Notes under the pieces: model-generated
What the model was told of the DNA's origin: nothing
What the model saw: the letters and a program-made list of their open reading frames with translations, nothing else
The model's database searches: none
Assembly (NCBI GenBank): GCA_017433125.1
Contig: JAFRHT010000133.1
Coordinates: 1 to 55,481, forward strand
DNA length: 55,481 bases
DNA from: Solobacterium sp.
GTDB lineage: Bacteria > Bacillota_I > Bacilli_A > Erysipelotrichales > Erysipelotrichaceae
Reading direction: 5' to 3'
Shown: positions 38,816 to 48,249 of the stretch, one piece after another
Layout: each line of letters opens with the position of its first letter
Numbering within the stretch: the first letter of the stretch is position 1
Translations under genes and position numbers: made by a program

Positions 38816-41800
38816 GATTTCACCTTCGTTCCTGTCAGTTTCATGCGTTTCCGCAGCAGGATCACCAGCATGATTCCGGCTGCCATTCCGCATATACCGG
38901 CCAGCAGGATTCCCTGCCCGGTTCCGGTATGAATCCAGCGTACCCGCCGGCGGACATTCCGCGGACTCCGGCTGATCAGGACGGACTGCTCCGCGCTGCT
39001 GATATCTGCATGAGTGCAGACAACCTGTCCGTCCGCGAGCAGTGTCTCAAATGCCACAACGGTATATCCGTTCAGTCCTTCCGCATTAAACCGGAATGAC
39101 ACTTCGGTTGCCCCGTCCGGTTTATCCGGGATAAATGTCCGTGATGCGCTTACCGCAGTACCATTGATCAGGAGTTCTCCCATATCATGGCCGTCCGGAT
39201 GTTTCTGATGCAGGACGCCGCGCACTTCATATGTCTGCCCGGGTTTCAGGTCTTTGAAGCGGATGATGTCATTGATCACCACATCCTTATCCGGGCCGAC
39301 ATTGTCATATCCGTCCGCGGCAGCGTAAGCCGTCGTGCTGATTCCAGGTCCCGGTGTTTCTGCCGGCCCCGGCACCGTAACGGTTACGGTCTGTGAGGCA
39401 TCACTGATATCACAATGGGAGGCGACCAGTTCACTGCCGGCATAGAGTTCCTCAAAGACAACCAGTTCCGTATCTGCCGCCAGCAAATCGGTATTCACAG
39501 TGAATCCCAAAGTGACAACCCCGGTTCTTTCTGCCGGCATGAATTCTGTTTCCGCCTGTACGGCAATGCCGTCCTGCGTGAATATGCCGCCGTCCCCGGC
39601 TGCATTTCTGACATGGAGTTCCCCTTTGAGCCGGTATGTGCTGCCCGGGCTCAGATCGGTATACCGGACCTCATCAAAGACGGTTATGATACCGCCGCGG
39701 ACGATAGTCTTCTCACGGGCGGCGCCAATCCCGGCCAGGGTGCGGATCTCCGGTCTGACGGCAACCGTCACCGTCTGGCCGGCATCACTGATATCCGCAT
39801 GTGCGGCAATCTGCTGTCCGTCCGCCAGCAGTTCCTCAAATACAACAAGCTCTTTTCCAAGCAGCCCGGATGCGTCAATTTCAAACACCGCTTCCGCTGT
39901 CCCGGAAGAATGCTGCGGCATCAGTTCTGCAACGACTTCATACGGCTGACCACCCGCTGCGGTCAACGGGCCGAGATCTTCGCCGTTTTCTCCCCTGACA
40001 TGCAGGCTGCCCTTAAGAACATACGTTTTCCCGGGTTCCAGGCCATCATATTTCACCTGGTCTGTAATCCGGGCACCGCCCTCAGGATAGAGTGTATGAT
40101 CCCCATCAGCGGAATCACTGGCGGTTGTACGCAGGAACGGTTCACGGAATTCCACGGTCTGGCGTATGTCATTCAGATCCTGATGCGCCGCCACTTCCCG
40201 GCCGTTCAGTGTACAGCTTTCAAATGCGACGACAACCGGATGCTCTGCCAGCACTTCCCGGTCCAGCGTGAACACCACATGAACCGTTCCGTCATAAACC
40301 GCCGGGATAAACTCCGCGGATACCGGCTCGCACCCGGGCAGAGGTGTTCCTTCCGCCTTGTCCATCAGGGTCCCGGTCATGACATAGGTACGTCCCGGCA
40401 GAAGCCCGCTGTAGCTCACGGTATCCGTCAGGATCACCTTTCCGTCATTTGGCCCGGCCGGGGTTGTGTCTTTGAGAGTGGTATGAATCCCCATTACACG
40501 GATGGTCTGGCTGCTGTCATCAAGATCCATGTGCCGGGAAACACGTTCACCTTCCGCATTGAACAGTTCCTCGAAAAAGACCACATCACGCCCGGCCAGA
40601 CCTGCTCCGTCAAAGACCATTTCCACTTCCAGCGTGCCGGACAGTTTTTTCAGTTCAACCTCGGTTTCCCGGACCAGTTCCCGGCCCTGGTCATCTGTGA
40701 CGGTTTCACCGCTGTCCGCATAGACCAGGGTTGTTTTCAACCGGTATGTACCGTAATCGGAAACACCGTGGTAGCGGACCTGATCAATCAGTTTCATCTG
40801 CGGACCGGCCGCGGCTGTCTGTTCCTGGCTGAGGCCGTCCCGGGCCACGGTGGACAGGGTAATGCCATAGTCCGTAATCGTGCCGAGATCCACAGCGGCA
40901 GCGTTCCTGACAATACTGAACTTGAACTGCTGCAGTTCCAGACCCTCATTCAGGTCTGTGCGGACTTCATGGAGAATGTACTGCCCGTAAGGCAGACTGC
41001 CGAGGCTGTCATCCACGGCCGCCATTCCTCCGTCCTCCGCCAGGCCAAACCACAGACCGCATTCCTCGTGAATGGATTTGTCCCTGAGCCCGGCAGTCAG
41101 ATCAATCTTTGTTTCATAACTGTCAAGATCTTTCAGCAGACCGTCATTCGCATTGACCTTCCCGGAATGCGGCATTTCATCGGAACGATATACCCCGTTG
41201 ATGTCCGTGAGCAGCACATGCCGTTCCCCGGTATTCGCGTTTTCCAGTACCCACAGGGTCTGGATCCGGTCAGTCGTGTAACCCATGGTTTTGACAAAGG
41301 AGAACTCACCGCGCTTGATCTGATCACGGAAGCGCATCGGTGTGCCGGGCTGCTGTTCATGATGCGTCAGTGTATCCGCTTCGACAATTTCGCCTTCCCG
41401 GTCAATTTCAAAGGTCCGCGGGGTGCCGTCGGTCAGCAGGTAGGCATTGTTCGTCTTTGTTTCCTGAATGGTATAGGTGCCGTAAGGCAGTGCTTTTCCT
41501 TCCGTCTCAGCCACGTACTTTCCCAGCGTTTTGTCATAATGTGTCGTAATGGCACAGACGAATTCGCCCGGCTGGTATTCCGTGAGACTGCCGGCGTCTG
41601 CCAGGATGGAAAGAGCTGAAGTATTCGTGATGCTGAACACAATATCATTGAGATGACCGGCCCGCAGCGCCTGGTGTTTCTTTCCGCCGATCGCCTGGGA
41701 GGGATTGGCAATGTCCAGCACAGCCAGTTCACGGTCTTCCTTGACAATTCTCACATCACCGCGGATGACCTGTTCAGCCAGCTGCCGGTTCTCTGTGTCC

Positions 41801-44800
41801 TCTCCGGCTGGCTGCGGGTCCGTCAGATCCAGTGTCATGTTATCCTCACGGACCGAGAAGACTGCCTGCCAATGCGTATTGAGCAGATATCCCTGTGAAG
41901 GCTTTGTCTCAACCGCCACGTATGTTCCGTACGGCAGGCAGCGGCTTTCCGTATGTGCCTGCCCGGTTTCATCCGTTGTCAGTGTCATTACTTTTTCCAT
42001 ACCGGCATATGAACGCGGGTCCGGTTCTCCATGGAGCAGGTCCACATGCGGTCCGCCCTCCGGTGCCGCCTGTCCCGGATTGATCCAGGCACCTGCGGCC
42101 AGCACATCGTTTTCGGAGATATTGTTGATGGAAATCTCAGCCCCGGCCAGCGACGCGTCGCCCTGGGCCTGCGGCAGCTGTCTTTCCGCATCTGTTTTCC
42201 GGAAACGGACACCGCCCCGGATCACTTCGTCCCGCATCTGTCCGGAGGGATCGGCATTGTCCCGGCCGGCGTCATACATATGTCCGTCTTCCCGGATTTT
42301 GATGACCGCCTGCCAGGCATTATTGTCCAGATAACCTTCGGGTGCTTTTGTCTCTTTGACCAGGTAGGTTCCGTACGGCAGTGCCTCCCGGCCCGTCTCA
42401 GCATGGCCGTTTTCGTCGGCTGTCAGCTTCAGGACAATGTTTTCCTCCTCTGCCGCTTCACCGGCGGGTATCCACTGACCCTCATAGTAAATATCATTGT
42501 TAGAAATGTTCCATACCGTAAACTCCGCCCCTCCCAGGGTACCGTCACCCTGGGGCCGGCCGGCAGGTTCCTTTCCGTCCCGGAAACGATCAGCATCCAG
42601 TTTGTTAACCTCAATGCCGCCCCGGAAAACCGTTTCCGGAACATCCTTCACTTTGCAGACAAGGCCGTCTGCACGGATGTCAAACGTTTCTTTCCAGTCC
42701 TGATTCAGGCGGTAGCCGGCCGGCGCTGAGACTTCATGGAGTTCATAATCACCCCACTTCAGCATGCTGCTTTCCGCGTGTCCGGTTTCATCAGTGGTTA
42801 TTTCCTCAACTGTACGGCCGTTGCGGCGGTTTACCACTGCGAAGACCGCCCCGCTGAGACCTGCATCCCCCTGGCCCGGGGCAGCCCCGCGCTCCTGATC
42901 GATTTTCTGCAGTTCCGCCTGCCCGTGCACACCCAGTCTGATTTCAATTTCCGTTTCGGCATATGTTTCACCCGGCGTCACATCTACCCGGCCGCAGAAC
43001 AGAAGCGTCTGGGAACCGGGTGAATGCGCGATGCCGCCGCTGCAGTTGGAATGCGGGGCTGTATTCGCTTTTGTGCTTTTCAGCCGGATCCTGATCTTCT
43101 CCGGCATTTCCGCTGCCTGCTCACTGACCGTTACCTGCAGGGTATTGCCGGAAAGTGAAACAGACACATCTTCCTGGTGAAGATCATCACCGCCGGACAA
43201 TTCCACACCGGCCACCTGATACTGATACTCACTCAATCTGCCGCCGGCGTCCGTAAACATCAGGAGTTCACCTGGAAGATAGACGGATGGCCCGGTCATC
43301 TGCGGCCTGTAGGATACCGCGCCGCCGGCCAGCCCGGCTGCCCAGTCATATGCCCGGTTCAGGGTTTCCTCTCGGTTGACACCCCACACTGCCAGCTGGG
43401 CGTCCACAAACGCGCCGCCGCCATAGGCATATGCCGCCAGCAGCGCATCCTCCGGATTGACATCCCACGAGTCTATGACATACGATGCCCCGTCAAGTAT
43501 CGGTACGTTTTCCTCGTAACAGAGGAAACTCGCATTGGCCGCATGAAAAAATGTGATGTAGTGTCCGTTATACATGCCGGAACGCTCTTTTGTCACAACA
43601 CAGCCCGGGGCCGTATAACAGTCATCATTGACATACAGACGGAGCGGATCGGCCGGATCAGCCACCGGCAGATGCGGTACATATTCCCCTTCTTCCTGAT
43701 CATGTGTGCTGAACAGTTCAGGATTGTCCGTCATGTTTCCGGCCGCCGCAAAACCGGACAGTTTCGCCGCCGCTTCTGAGGTGGACGAGGCACTGACGTA
43801 ATAATCCACACAAGGCCCGTAATTGGATGTTTCCGTCCTGGCCCCGGCAGTCAGCACCCCGGGCACATTGGCCGGGAAGAACCCGCCGGCATCCGCTGCC
43901 GCATTACCCGCTGCCGCCACCACGATAATGCCCTGTGCCACCGCTTCCTGCAGCAGTTCCTTCAGGGCAGCCGTGTTTTCCGAATCCGGTACGGAAGCCG
44001 AGATATTAATAATACCGGCATGGGCTTCCATGGCATATTTCACGGCTGCGTAGACATTGGCCAGGGATGCGGTGCCGTCATCGTTGAATGCCTTGATGGA
44101 CAGAATCGATGCCCGGTTCCCGGAAGCGGCAAGGATGATTTCCGCCATCCTGGTGCCATGCCCATGCTCATCTCTGTCCGGATCATCCGTCAGATTGACT
44201 GAGACCGCCGCCAGGTCATTGACACCGGTATCAATCAGCGCCACCAGACGGCTGCCGTCTGACGCATGCATGGCCAGCCCGTCCTGTGCATCCTGCAGAA
44301 CCCCGTCTGCCGGTGTGAATGATTCTTCCTCACACACTTGCATACGGATATCGCGAACCGCCGCGCTGCCGGCTTCTTCGGCTGCGGCCAGTGTTTCTTC
44401 CACCGCTTCCGGCCGCCTCAGGCAGACGATAACCGCATCATCATAAACGACTGCCTGCCCTTCCACATTGAGGCCGTCCGGCACTTCTTCTGTTCCGTAA
44501 ATAACAACCCTGGTATCACTGCTGTCAGCCAGTGCTGCTACCGCCGCGGCCATTTCCGCAGCCGTATCAGCCCGATACAGGACAAGGCCCTGTTCCGGTT
44601 CAGCAGCCGGTTCCGCTTCCTGTTCCTCCGCCGGATCCGGTCCGGATATTTCTTCCGGCGCAATGGCGGCCACTGCATCAGCTGTTTCTTCCGGGAACGG
44701 CACGATATCGTCTGCCGCCGTCACTTCATGTTCACTGATGGCAATTTCCGGCGGGTCTTCTGCCGGATTGGCAGCGGTTTCTTCTTCCGCTGCGGTTTCC

Positions 44801-44901
44801 GTCACTTCCTCTTCTTCGGCATTTGCCGGCAGGTTCATGCCTGTACAAAGCAGAAATCCGGCCAGCAGGACCGCCATGATTTTCTTCGTTTTATTCCTCA
44901 T
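38812..44901 (-). CDS. Giant surface protein: subtilase - thioester domain - CnaB repeats - VaFE repeats
   Basis: 2029 residues from 44901 (AAGGGG about 10 bases upstream). Signal peptide 1-28, acidic Ala/Glu linker to about 105. A compact S8 subtilase (about 215-388) has D224 in LIDTG, H248 in EHGHGTRMAE, oxyanion N333 in AAAGN and S375 in STSEAAAKLSG. Residues about 429-560 look like a thioester adhesion domain: Cys461 in FLCYEENVP and Gln502 in DAQLAVW. Then CnaB/SpaA-like repeats (about 655-1340) with LPYGTYLVKETKAPEGYL-type ends. Five VaFE ester-bond domains follow (about 1345-1470, 1471-1586, 1588-1715, 1717-1842, 1852-1977), each ending like FEELLADG...HADISDAGQTV. The tail has RRRVRWIHTGTGQG, one helix and a basic end, without LPXTG. 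Coupled to both neighbours by ATGA overlaps. Predicted to be a covalent host- or surface-binding fibre with its own protease. Confidence 0.85.
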   Translation of the reverse strand: MRNKTKKIMAVLLAGFLLCTGMNLPANAEEEEVTETAAEEETAANPAEDPPEIAISEHEVTAADDIVPFPEETADAVAAIAPEEISGPDPAEEQEAEPAAEPEQGLVLYRADTAAEMAAAVAALADSSDTRVVIYGTEEVPDGLNVEGQAVVYDDAVIVCLRRPEAVEETLAAAEEAGSAAVRDIRMQVCEEESFTPADGVLQDAQDGLAMHASDGSRLVALIDTGVNDLAAVSVNLTDDPDRDEHGHGTRMAEIILAASGNRASILSIKAFNDDGTASLANVYAAVKYAMEAHAGIINISASVPDSENTAALKELLQEAVAQGIIVVAAAGNAAADAGGFFPANVPGVLTAGARTETSNYGPCVDYYVSASSTSEAAAKLSGFAAAGNMTDNPELFSTHDQEEGEYVPHLPVADPADPLRLYVNDDCYTAPGCVVTKERSGMYNGHYITFFHAANASFLCYEENVPILDGASYVIDSWDVNPEDALLAAYAYGGGAFVDAQLAVWGVNREETLNRAYDWAAGLAGGAVSYRPQMTGPSVYLPGELLMFTDAGGRLSEYQYQVAGVELSGGDDLHQEDVSVSLSGNTLQVTVSEQAAEMPEKIRIRLKSTKANTAPHSNCSGGIAHSPGSQTLLFCGRVDVTPGETYAETEIEIRLGVHGQAELQKIDQERGAAPGQGDAGLSGAVFAVVNRRNGRTVEEITTDETGHAESSMLKWGDYELHEVSAPAGYRLNQDWKETFDIRADGLVCKVKDVPETVFRGGIEVNKLDADRFRDGKEPAGRPQGDGTLGGAEFTVWNISNNDIYYEGQWIPAGEAAEEENIVLKLTADENGHAETGREALPYGTYLVKETKAPEGYLDNNAWQAVIKIREDGHMYDAGRDNADPSGQMRDEVIRGGVRFRKTDAERQLPQAQGDASLAGAEISINNISENDVLAAGAWINPGQAAPEGGPHVDLLHGEPDPRSYAGMEKVMTLTTDETGQAHTESRCLPYGTYVAVETKPSQGYLLNTHWQAVFSVREDNMTLDLTDPQPAGEDTENRQLAEQVIRGDVRIVKEDRELAVLDIANPSQAIGGKKHQALRAGHLNDIVFSITNTSALSILADAGSLTEYQPGEFVCAITTHYDKTLGKYVAETEGKALPYGTYTIQETKTNNAYLLTDGTPRTFEIDREGEIVEADTLTHHEQQPGTPMRFRDQIKRGEFSFVKTMGYTTDRIQTLWVLENANTGERHVLLTDINGVYRSDEMPHSGKVNANDGLLKDLDSYETKIDLTAGLRDKSIHEECGLWFGLAEDGGMAAVDDSLGSLPYGQYILHEVRTDLNEGLELQQFKFSIVRNAAAVDLGTITDYGITLSTVARDGLSQEQTAAAGPQMKLIDQVRYHGVSDYGTYRLKTTLVYADSGETVTDDQGRELVRETEVELKKLSGTLEVEMVFDGAGLAGRDVVFFEELFNAEGERVSRHMDLDDSSQTIRVMGIHTTLKDTTPAGPNDGKVILTDTVSYSGLLPGRTYVMTGTLMDKAEGTPLPGCEPVSAEFIPAVYDGTVHVVFTLDREVLAEHPVVVAFESCTLNGREVAAHQDLNDIRQTVEFREPFLRTTASDSADGDHTLYPEGGARITDQVKYDGLEPGKTYVLKGSLHVRGENGEDLGPLTAAGGQPYEVVAELMPQHSSGTAEAVFEIDASGLLGKELVVFEELLADGQQIAAHADISDAGQTVTVAVRPEIRTLAGIGAAREKTIVRGGIITVFDEVRYTDLSPGSTYRLKGELHVRNAAGDGGIFTQDGIAVQAETEFMPAERTGVVTLGFTVNTDLLAADTELVVFEELYAGSELVASHCDISDASQTVTVTVPGPAETPGPGISTTAYAAADGYDNVGPDKDVVINDIIRFKDLKPGQTYEVRGVLHQKHPDGHDMGELLINGTAVSASRTFIPDKPDGATEVSFRFNAEGLNGYTVVAFETLLADGQVVCTHADISSAEQSVLISRSPRNVRRRVRWIHTGTGQGILLAGICGMAAGIMLVILLRKRMKLTGTKVKS

Positions 44902-45839
44902 ACTTTCAGTTCCCCTTCCCTGTTTTCCATACCGCACCGCCGGCGGTAATCATCTGCCGTCTCGAAGATCTCCGCTGCGCAGTCATAGTGATACAGATGA
45001 TCCGAGAGTTTTTCCTGCGGACTGACAGCCACGGCGTTAACCCGTCTGACCAGGCCGGTGAGTCCTTCGTAATCGGCATATCCTTCCGGCAGGGCCAGCA
45101 CTTCATGAATACTGGATGGAATCACGTAATAATCTCCAAGCGTACGGCCCAGTGTATCAAGAACTCCCGGATAGAACAGCACGGCTGCGCCGTTGATCAT
45201 CTGCCGGTTGGTGACCGTCATCAGCTCCGTTTTCCCGTTTCCGCTTTCTGACAGGTTCCAGCGCTGCATGAAGCAGTCGGTTCTTTCAATCAGCGCCGGC
45301 ATCCGGGACACACTGTTCTCCAAGGCCATATCGATCAGTTCATCTGCCTTTATCCCATACATCCCAAGCAGGCTGTTATTCACCATGGTGCTGCACAGTA
45401 CTTCATTCCGGCCGGACATGCTGATCTCCACATGTGCGGTCAAAGCCAGATCTGTGATCCGGCGGTGCGGTACCTTCTGCAGCAGGTCATGGTTGATAAC
45501 GGCATTGCTCAGTCTGACAAACAGATGCGGCCGGACTTCCGCCAGATTCTCCACCCAGCCGATATCCTCCTGTGCCGGCACCTTCGCAGCCGTTTCAGCC
45601 GCTTCCCGCAGAATCGCTTCCACCGCTTTACCATTGCGGTAATCCCCATACAGATCATCCAGATTAATGGTGACTGCAGCTTTCTGCCCGGGCAGGCGTA
45701 CGGCGAGTCCTTTGTAAGTACTGCCCAGTTTGGCCACCGGTCCGGCAGTTACTTCAGCCCCGGCATAATCCGGGCCCATCGCCGCCGGCATATTCTCACG
45801 CAGATATCTGACAAATTCGCTGTAGGTAAGTCTTCCCAT
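44898..45839 (-). CDS. DUF5688 family protein
   Basis: 313 residues. N-terminal pattern LTYSEFVRYLRENM, GSTYKGLAVRLPGQKAAVTINLDDLYGDYRNGKAVEAIL is that of DUF5688, a cytoplasmic family from Bacillota with no known function. No signal peptide or membrane segment. Start at 45839 (GAAAGAAATAG upstream) rather than 48 codons earlier, where the extra sequence would contain a terminator hairpin. Its stop overlaps the adhesin start by ATGA. A cytoplasmic protein leading a surface-protein operon is odd and may point to a role in expression or folding of that operon. Confidence 0.8.
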   Translation of the reverse strand: MGRLTYSEFVRYLRENMPAAMGPDYAGAEVTAGPVAKLGSTYKGLAVRLPGQKAAVTINLDDLYGDYRNGKAVEAILREAAETAAKVPAQEDIGWVENLAEVRPHLFVRLSNAVINHDLLQKVPHRRITDLALTAHVEISMSGRNEVLCSTMVNNSLLGMYGIKADELIDMALENSVSRMPALIERTDCFMQRWNLSESGNGKTELMTVTNRQMINGAAVLFYPGVLDTLGRTLGDYYVIPSSIHEVLALPEGYADYEGLTGLVRRVNAVAVSPQEKLSDHLYHYDCAAEIFETADDYRRRCGMENREGELKV

Positions 45840-45922
45840 GTCTATTTCTTTCGGGTTCCGTTCCCGAAATCCCCTTTCATAAGTACTATTCGCAGGTGAC
45901 CGCGCGATTCCCCGCCGAAAAT

Positions 45923-45949
45923 AAAAAAACGCAGATTTTCTCTCTGCGG
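45923..45949 (-). terminator. Leader terminator upstream of the DUF5688 operon
   Basis: Minus strand CGCAGA-gagaaaa-TCTGCG then seven T. No minus-strand gene lies upstream that it could end, so it sits in the 5' leader of the surface operon. A second GCAGATCC copy just before it could pair alternatively and act as anti-terminator. Confidence 0.6.
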
Positions 45950-46029
45950 CCGGATCTGCATCGGCAATAAAAAGACGTTTCACCGGCTGATCAGTGTTAT
46001 AGTTGAAACAGATGAAAGGGGTATTTTGA

Positions 46030-47193
46030 ATGAATATTCATGAATTAGCAGTTAAATATGAAGATTATATGATCTCCATACGCCGTCATTTCCACATGTA
46101 TCCGGAGCTTTCCCTGCAGGAGGAAAAAACTTCCCTGCGGATCCAGCAGGAACTGACGGAAATGGGCATCCCGTTTGATGTCGTCGGTCACCGCAATGTG
46201 GTCGGCCGTATTGATTTTGGCCGCCCGGGCAAGCGTCTGGCCATCCGGGCCGACATCGATGCCCTGCCGATGCAGGAAGAAATCGAGTCCGAATTCAAGT
46301 CCACCGTTCCGGGTGTCATGCACGCCTGCGGTCATGATGTCCATGCGGCAACGCTTCTGGCGGCCGCAAAGTGCCTGACTGAGATGAAGGACGAACTGTC
46401 CGGCACTGTCTATCTGTGCTTCCAGGTCGCCGAGGAAATCAGCGGCGGCGGCCCGCAGGAAATCATTGAATACCTGAACAGCAGGGGCGGCGTGGATGAA
46501 GTCATTGCCAACCACATGACACCGGCCCTGGACCCGTATGTTACTTCGGCCATCTCCGGACCGGCAAACGCCGGCAACTGCCAGTGGCGGATCACTGTCC
46601 GCGGCCGCGGCGGCCACGGTTCCCGTCCGGATCTCTCCATTGATCCGATCCGCCCGGCAACGGAAATCCTGCAGAAAATCTGCAGCATACCTTCCAACTA
46701 TCATGAGCCGTTCTACCCGCTGGTGGTCAGCCCGTGCATGATTCATTCCGGCACAGCCTACAACATCATTCCGGATGAATGTGTCACGGAAGGAAATATA
46801 CGCTATTTCCATAAGGGTGAACTGGAAGAAGTCCTGGCCAGGATGGAAACCATCGCCAAGTCCATCGCTGCCGCTTCCGGAGCTGAAGCCAAAGTCGAGA
46901 TGATCGCCGGCTGCGTACCGGTGGAAAACACGCCGGAAGTCACCGAGAAGGTCTACCGCATTATGGAAGAAATGGGTCTGAAGGTTGTCAAGCCGGAATA
47001 TCCGGGCATGGGTTCCGATGACTTCGGCTACTTCACCCAGGCATATCCGGGATGCTACTTCAATTTCGGCGCTTCCTCTGACCGTCCGGACGCGGCCCAC
47101 AACCTGCATAACACCAAACTGTTCTATGAGGAAAAAGGCTTCCTGCCAATCGTGGAGTTCTTTGTCAGATACACTGCCGATTTCCTGAAATAA
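46030..47193 (+). CDS. M20D-family amidohydrolase / N-acyl-amino acid deacylase
   Basis: 387 residues, normal length for this group of zinc/manganese peptidases, which remove acyl or amide groups from amino acids (hippurate, N-acetyl-diaminopimelate, indole-acetyl conjugates). Seen: RRHFHMYPELSLQEEKT (19-35), ADIDALPMQE, HACGHDVHAATLL (metal ligands), QVAEEISGGG, ANHMTP in place of the usual LHV-type motif, RGRGGHGSRPDLSIDPI (dimerisation domain) and GSDDFGYF near the end. AAAGGGG is 9 bases before ATG. Divergent from the surface operon. A terminator follows. Exact substrate unknown. Confidence 0.9.
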   Translation: MNIHELAVKYEDYMISIRRHFHMYPELSLQEEKTSLRIQQELTEMGIPFDVVGHRNVVGRIDFGRPGKRLAIRADIDALPMQEEIESEFKSTVPGVMHACGHDVHAATLLAAAKCLTEMKDELSGTVYLCFQVAEEISGGGPQEIIEYLNSRGGVDEVIANHMTPALDPYVTSAISGPANAGNCQWRITVRGRGGHGSRPDLSIDPIRPATEILQKICSIPSNYHEPFYPLVVSPCMIHSGTAYNIIPDECVTEGNIRYFHKGELEEVLARMETIAKSIAAASGAEAKVEMIAGCVPVENTPEVTEKVYRIMEEMGLKVVKPEYPGMGSDDFGYFTQAYPGCYFNFGASSDRPDAAHNLHNTKLFYEEKGFLPIVEFFVRYTADFLK

Positions 47194-47206
47194 TCATTGA
47201 TCTGAA

Positions 47207-47227
47207 AACGCCTGCGGGCGTTTTTTT
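47207..47227 (+). terminator. Terminator of the M20 gene
   Basis: AACGCC-tgcg-GGCGTT then TTTTTT, 13 bases after the stop. Confidence 0.85.
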
Positions 47228-47308
47228 ATGCCCCGTGTGCCAGTTATGATGTATATTTTTTTTCCTGTACCCGGAAAAAAACATCTGAAAAAGGCAAAAT
47301 CCACAAAC

Positions 47309-47342
47309 CTCACACATCTTTCACACAAAATTTTCTTATAAT
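47309..47342 (+). promoter_or_regulatory. PhoP-type box and promoter of the VTT gene
   Basis: CTCACA (47309-47314), 5 bases, TTCACA (47320-47325), 11 bases, TATAAT (47337-47342). Direct repeats of 11-bp period replacing a -35 box are the pattern of PhoP-controlled promoters in Bacillota. The leader to the ATG is 84 bases. Confidence 0.5.
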
Positions 47343-47426
47343 AATGCAAACAGAGAACTGAGCAGAATGACCCGATTATCTGTATTATTTGCGGATACAG
47401 GCGGGTACACTGATTAAAATACAGCG

Positions 47427-48227
47427 ATGAAAACAGGAAAACGGCTTGAACAGACCGGGGCGGTTATTGTCATTTCGGCAGTGGTCGCGGGTACCCTTCT
47501 GTTAATTCTGAAAATATACGGTCCGCACTTTGCGGATATTTTCCGTCTGCTGCGGCATGGGAGCCAGGAGGAAATCAGCGAGTTCCTCAACCGCAGCGGC
47601 CAGTGGGAAGGCCTGCTGATTGTCTACATGCTTTCCATCCTGCAGGTCATCAGCATCATTATCCCGGGCATGGCCATCCAGATCTCAGCCGGGCTGATCT
47701 ATTCCTGGTGGAAAGCCTTCCTGGTGACCTATCTGGGCTTTGTTTCGGGAAATATGCTCGTCTTCTTTGCTGCCCGCAAGCTCGGCGACCGGGTTTATGA
47801 CCTGCTGCCGGAAAAATCCCGGCAGACCTGGCTTGGCAACAAGATCAATTCCGCCAACAGCGGCTTTGTCATTGCCCTCGGCTATCTTGTTCCAGGTGTG
47901 CCCAACGGCATTGTGCCGTATATCGCCTCCACAACCGACCTGACCACATCCCACTTCGGCTTCTGCATCGGGGCGGCTTCCTGGATCCAGATTCTCTCCA
48001 ACTGCCTGGCCGGGCACTTCCTGGCCCGGGGTGAATTCTTCTATACAGTGATGTCGTTTGCCGTTCAGATCTTCATTATTATTTTCGTTTCCTTCAACAA
48101 GGAACAGGTCCTGCGCATCAGCACGAAAATCCGGACATTCCTGTGGCAGCTGCAGCGCCGCTCCCTGCAGAAACGTCTCGATGCTGCCCAGAAGGAACTT
48201 AATGAACTGCGGGCCAACCGTCATTAA
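47427..48227 (+). CDS. TVP38/TMEM64-family (VTT domain) membrane protein
   Basis: 266 residues. An N-terminal helix (about 12-30), then the VTT/SNARE-associated domain: VISIIIPGMAIQISAGLIYSWWKAFLVTYLGFVSGN, FFAARKLG, and RFxPGxP-like GYLVPGVPNGIVPYIA. Two more helices, then a charged coiled-coil tail (QRRSLQKRLDAAQKELNELRANRH). DedA/VTT proteins are polytopic inner-membrane proteins now linked to recycling lipid carriers such as undecaprenyl phosphate and to membrane homeostasis. A PhoP-type box upstream suggests control by phosphate. Confidence 0.88.
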   Translation: MKTGKRLEQTGAVIVISAVVAGTLLLILKIYGPHFADIFRLLRHGSQEEISEFLNRSGQWEGLLIVYMLSILQVISIIIPGMAIQISAGLIYSWWKAFLVTYLGFVSGNMLVFFAARKLGDRVYDLLPEKSRQTWLGNKINSANSGFVIALGYLVPGVPNGIVPYIASTTDLTTSHFGFCIGAASWIQILSNCLAGHFLARGEFFYTVMSFAVQIFIIIFVSFNKEQVLRISTKIRTFLWQLQRRSLQKRLDAAQKELNELRANRH

Positions 48228-48249
48228 TCCTGCCGGAAAAATCAATGAT

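Noticed and set aside
39415-41619. Open plus-strand frame of 734 codons opposite the adhesin gene
   Set aside because: Antisense shadow of a G+C-rich repetitive gene: composition rich in His, Gln, Arg and Phe, no domain, no ribosome site, while the minus-strand frame has clear domains.
45840-45983. 48-codon N-terminal extension of the DUF5688 protein
   Set aside because: Contains a terminator hairpin, has no family similarity and no ribosome site; the DUF5688 motif starts right at the later ATG.
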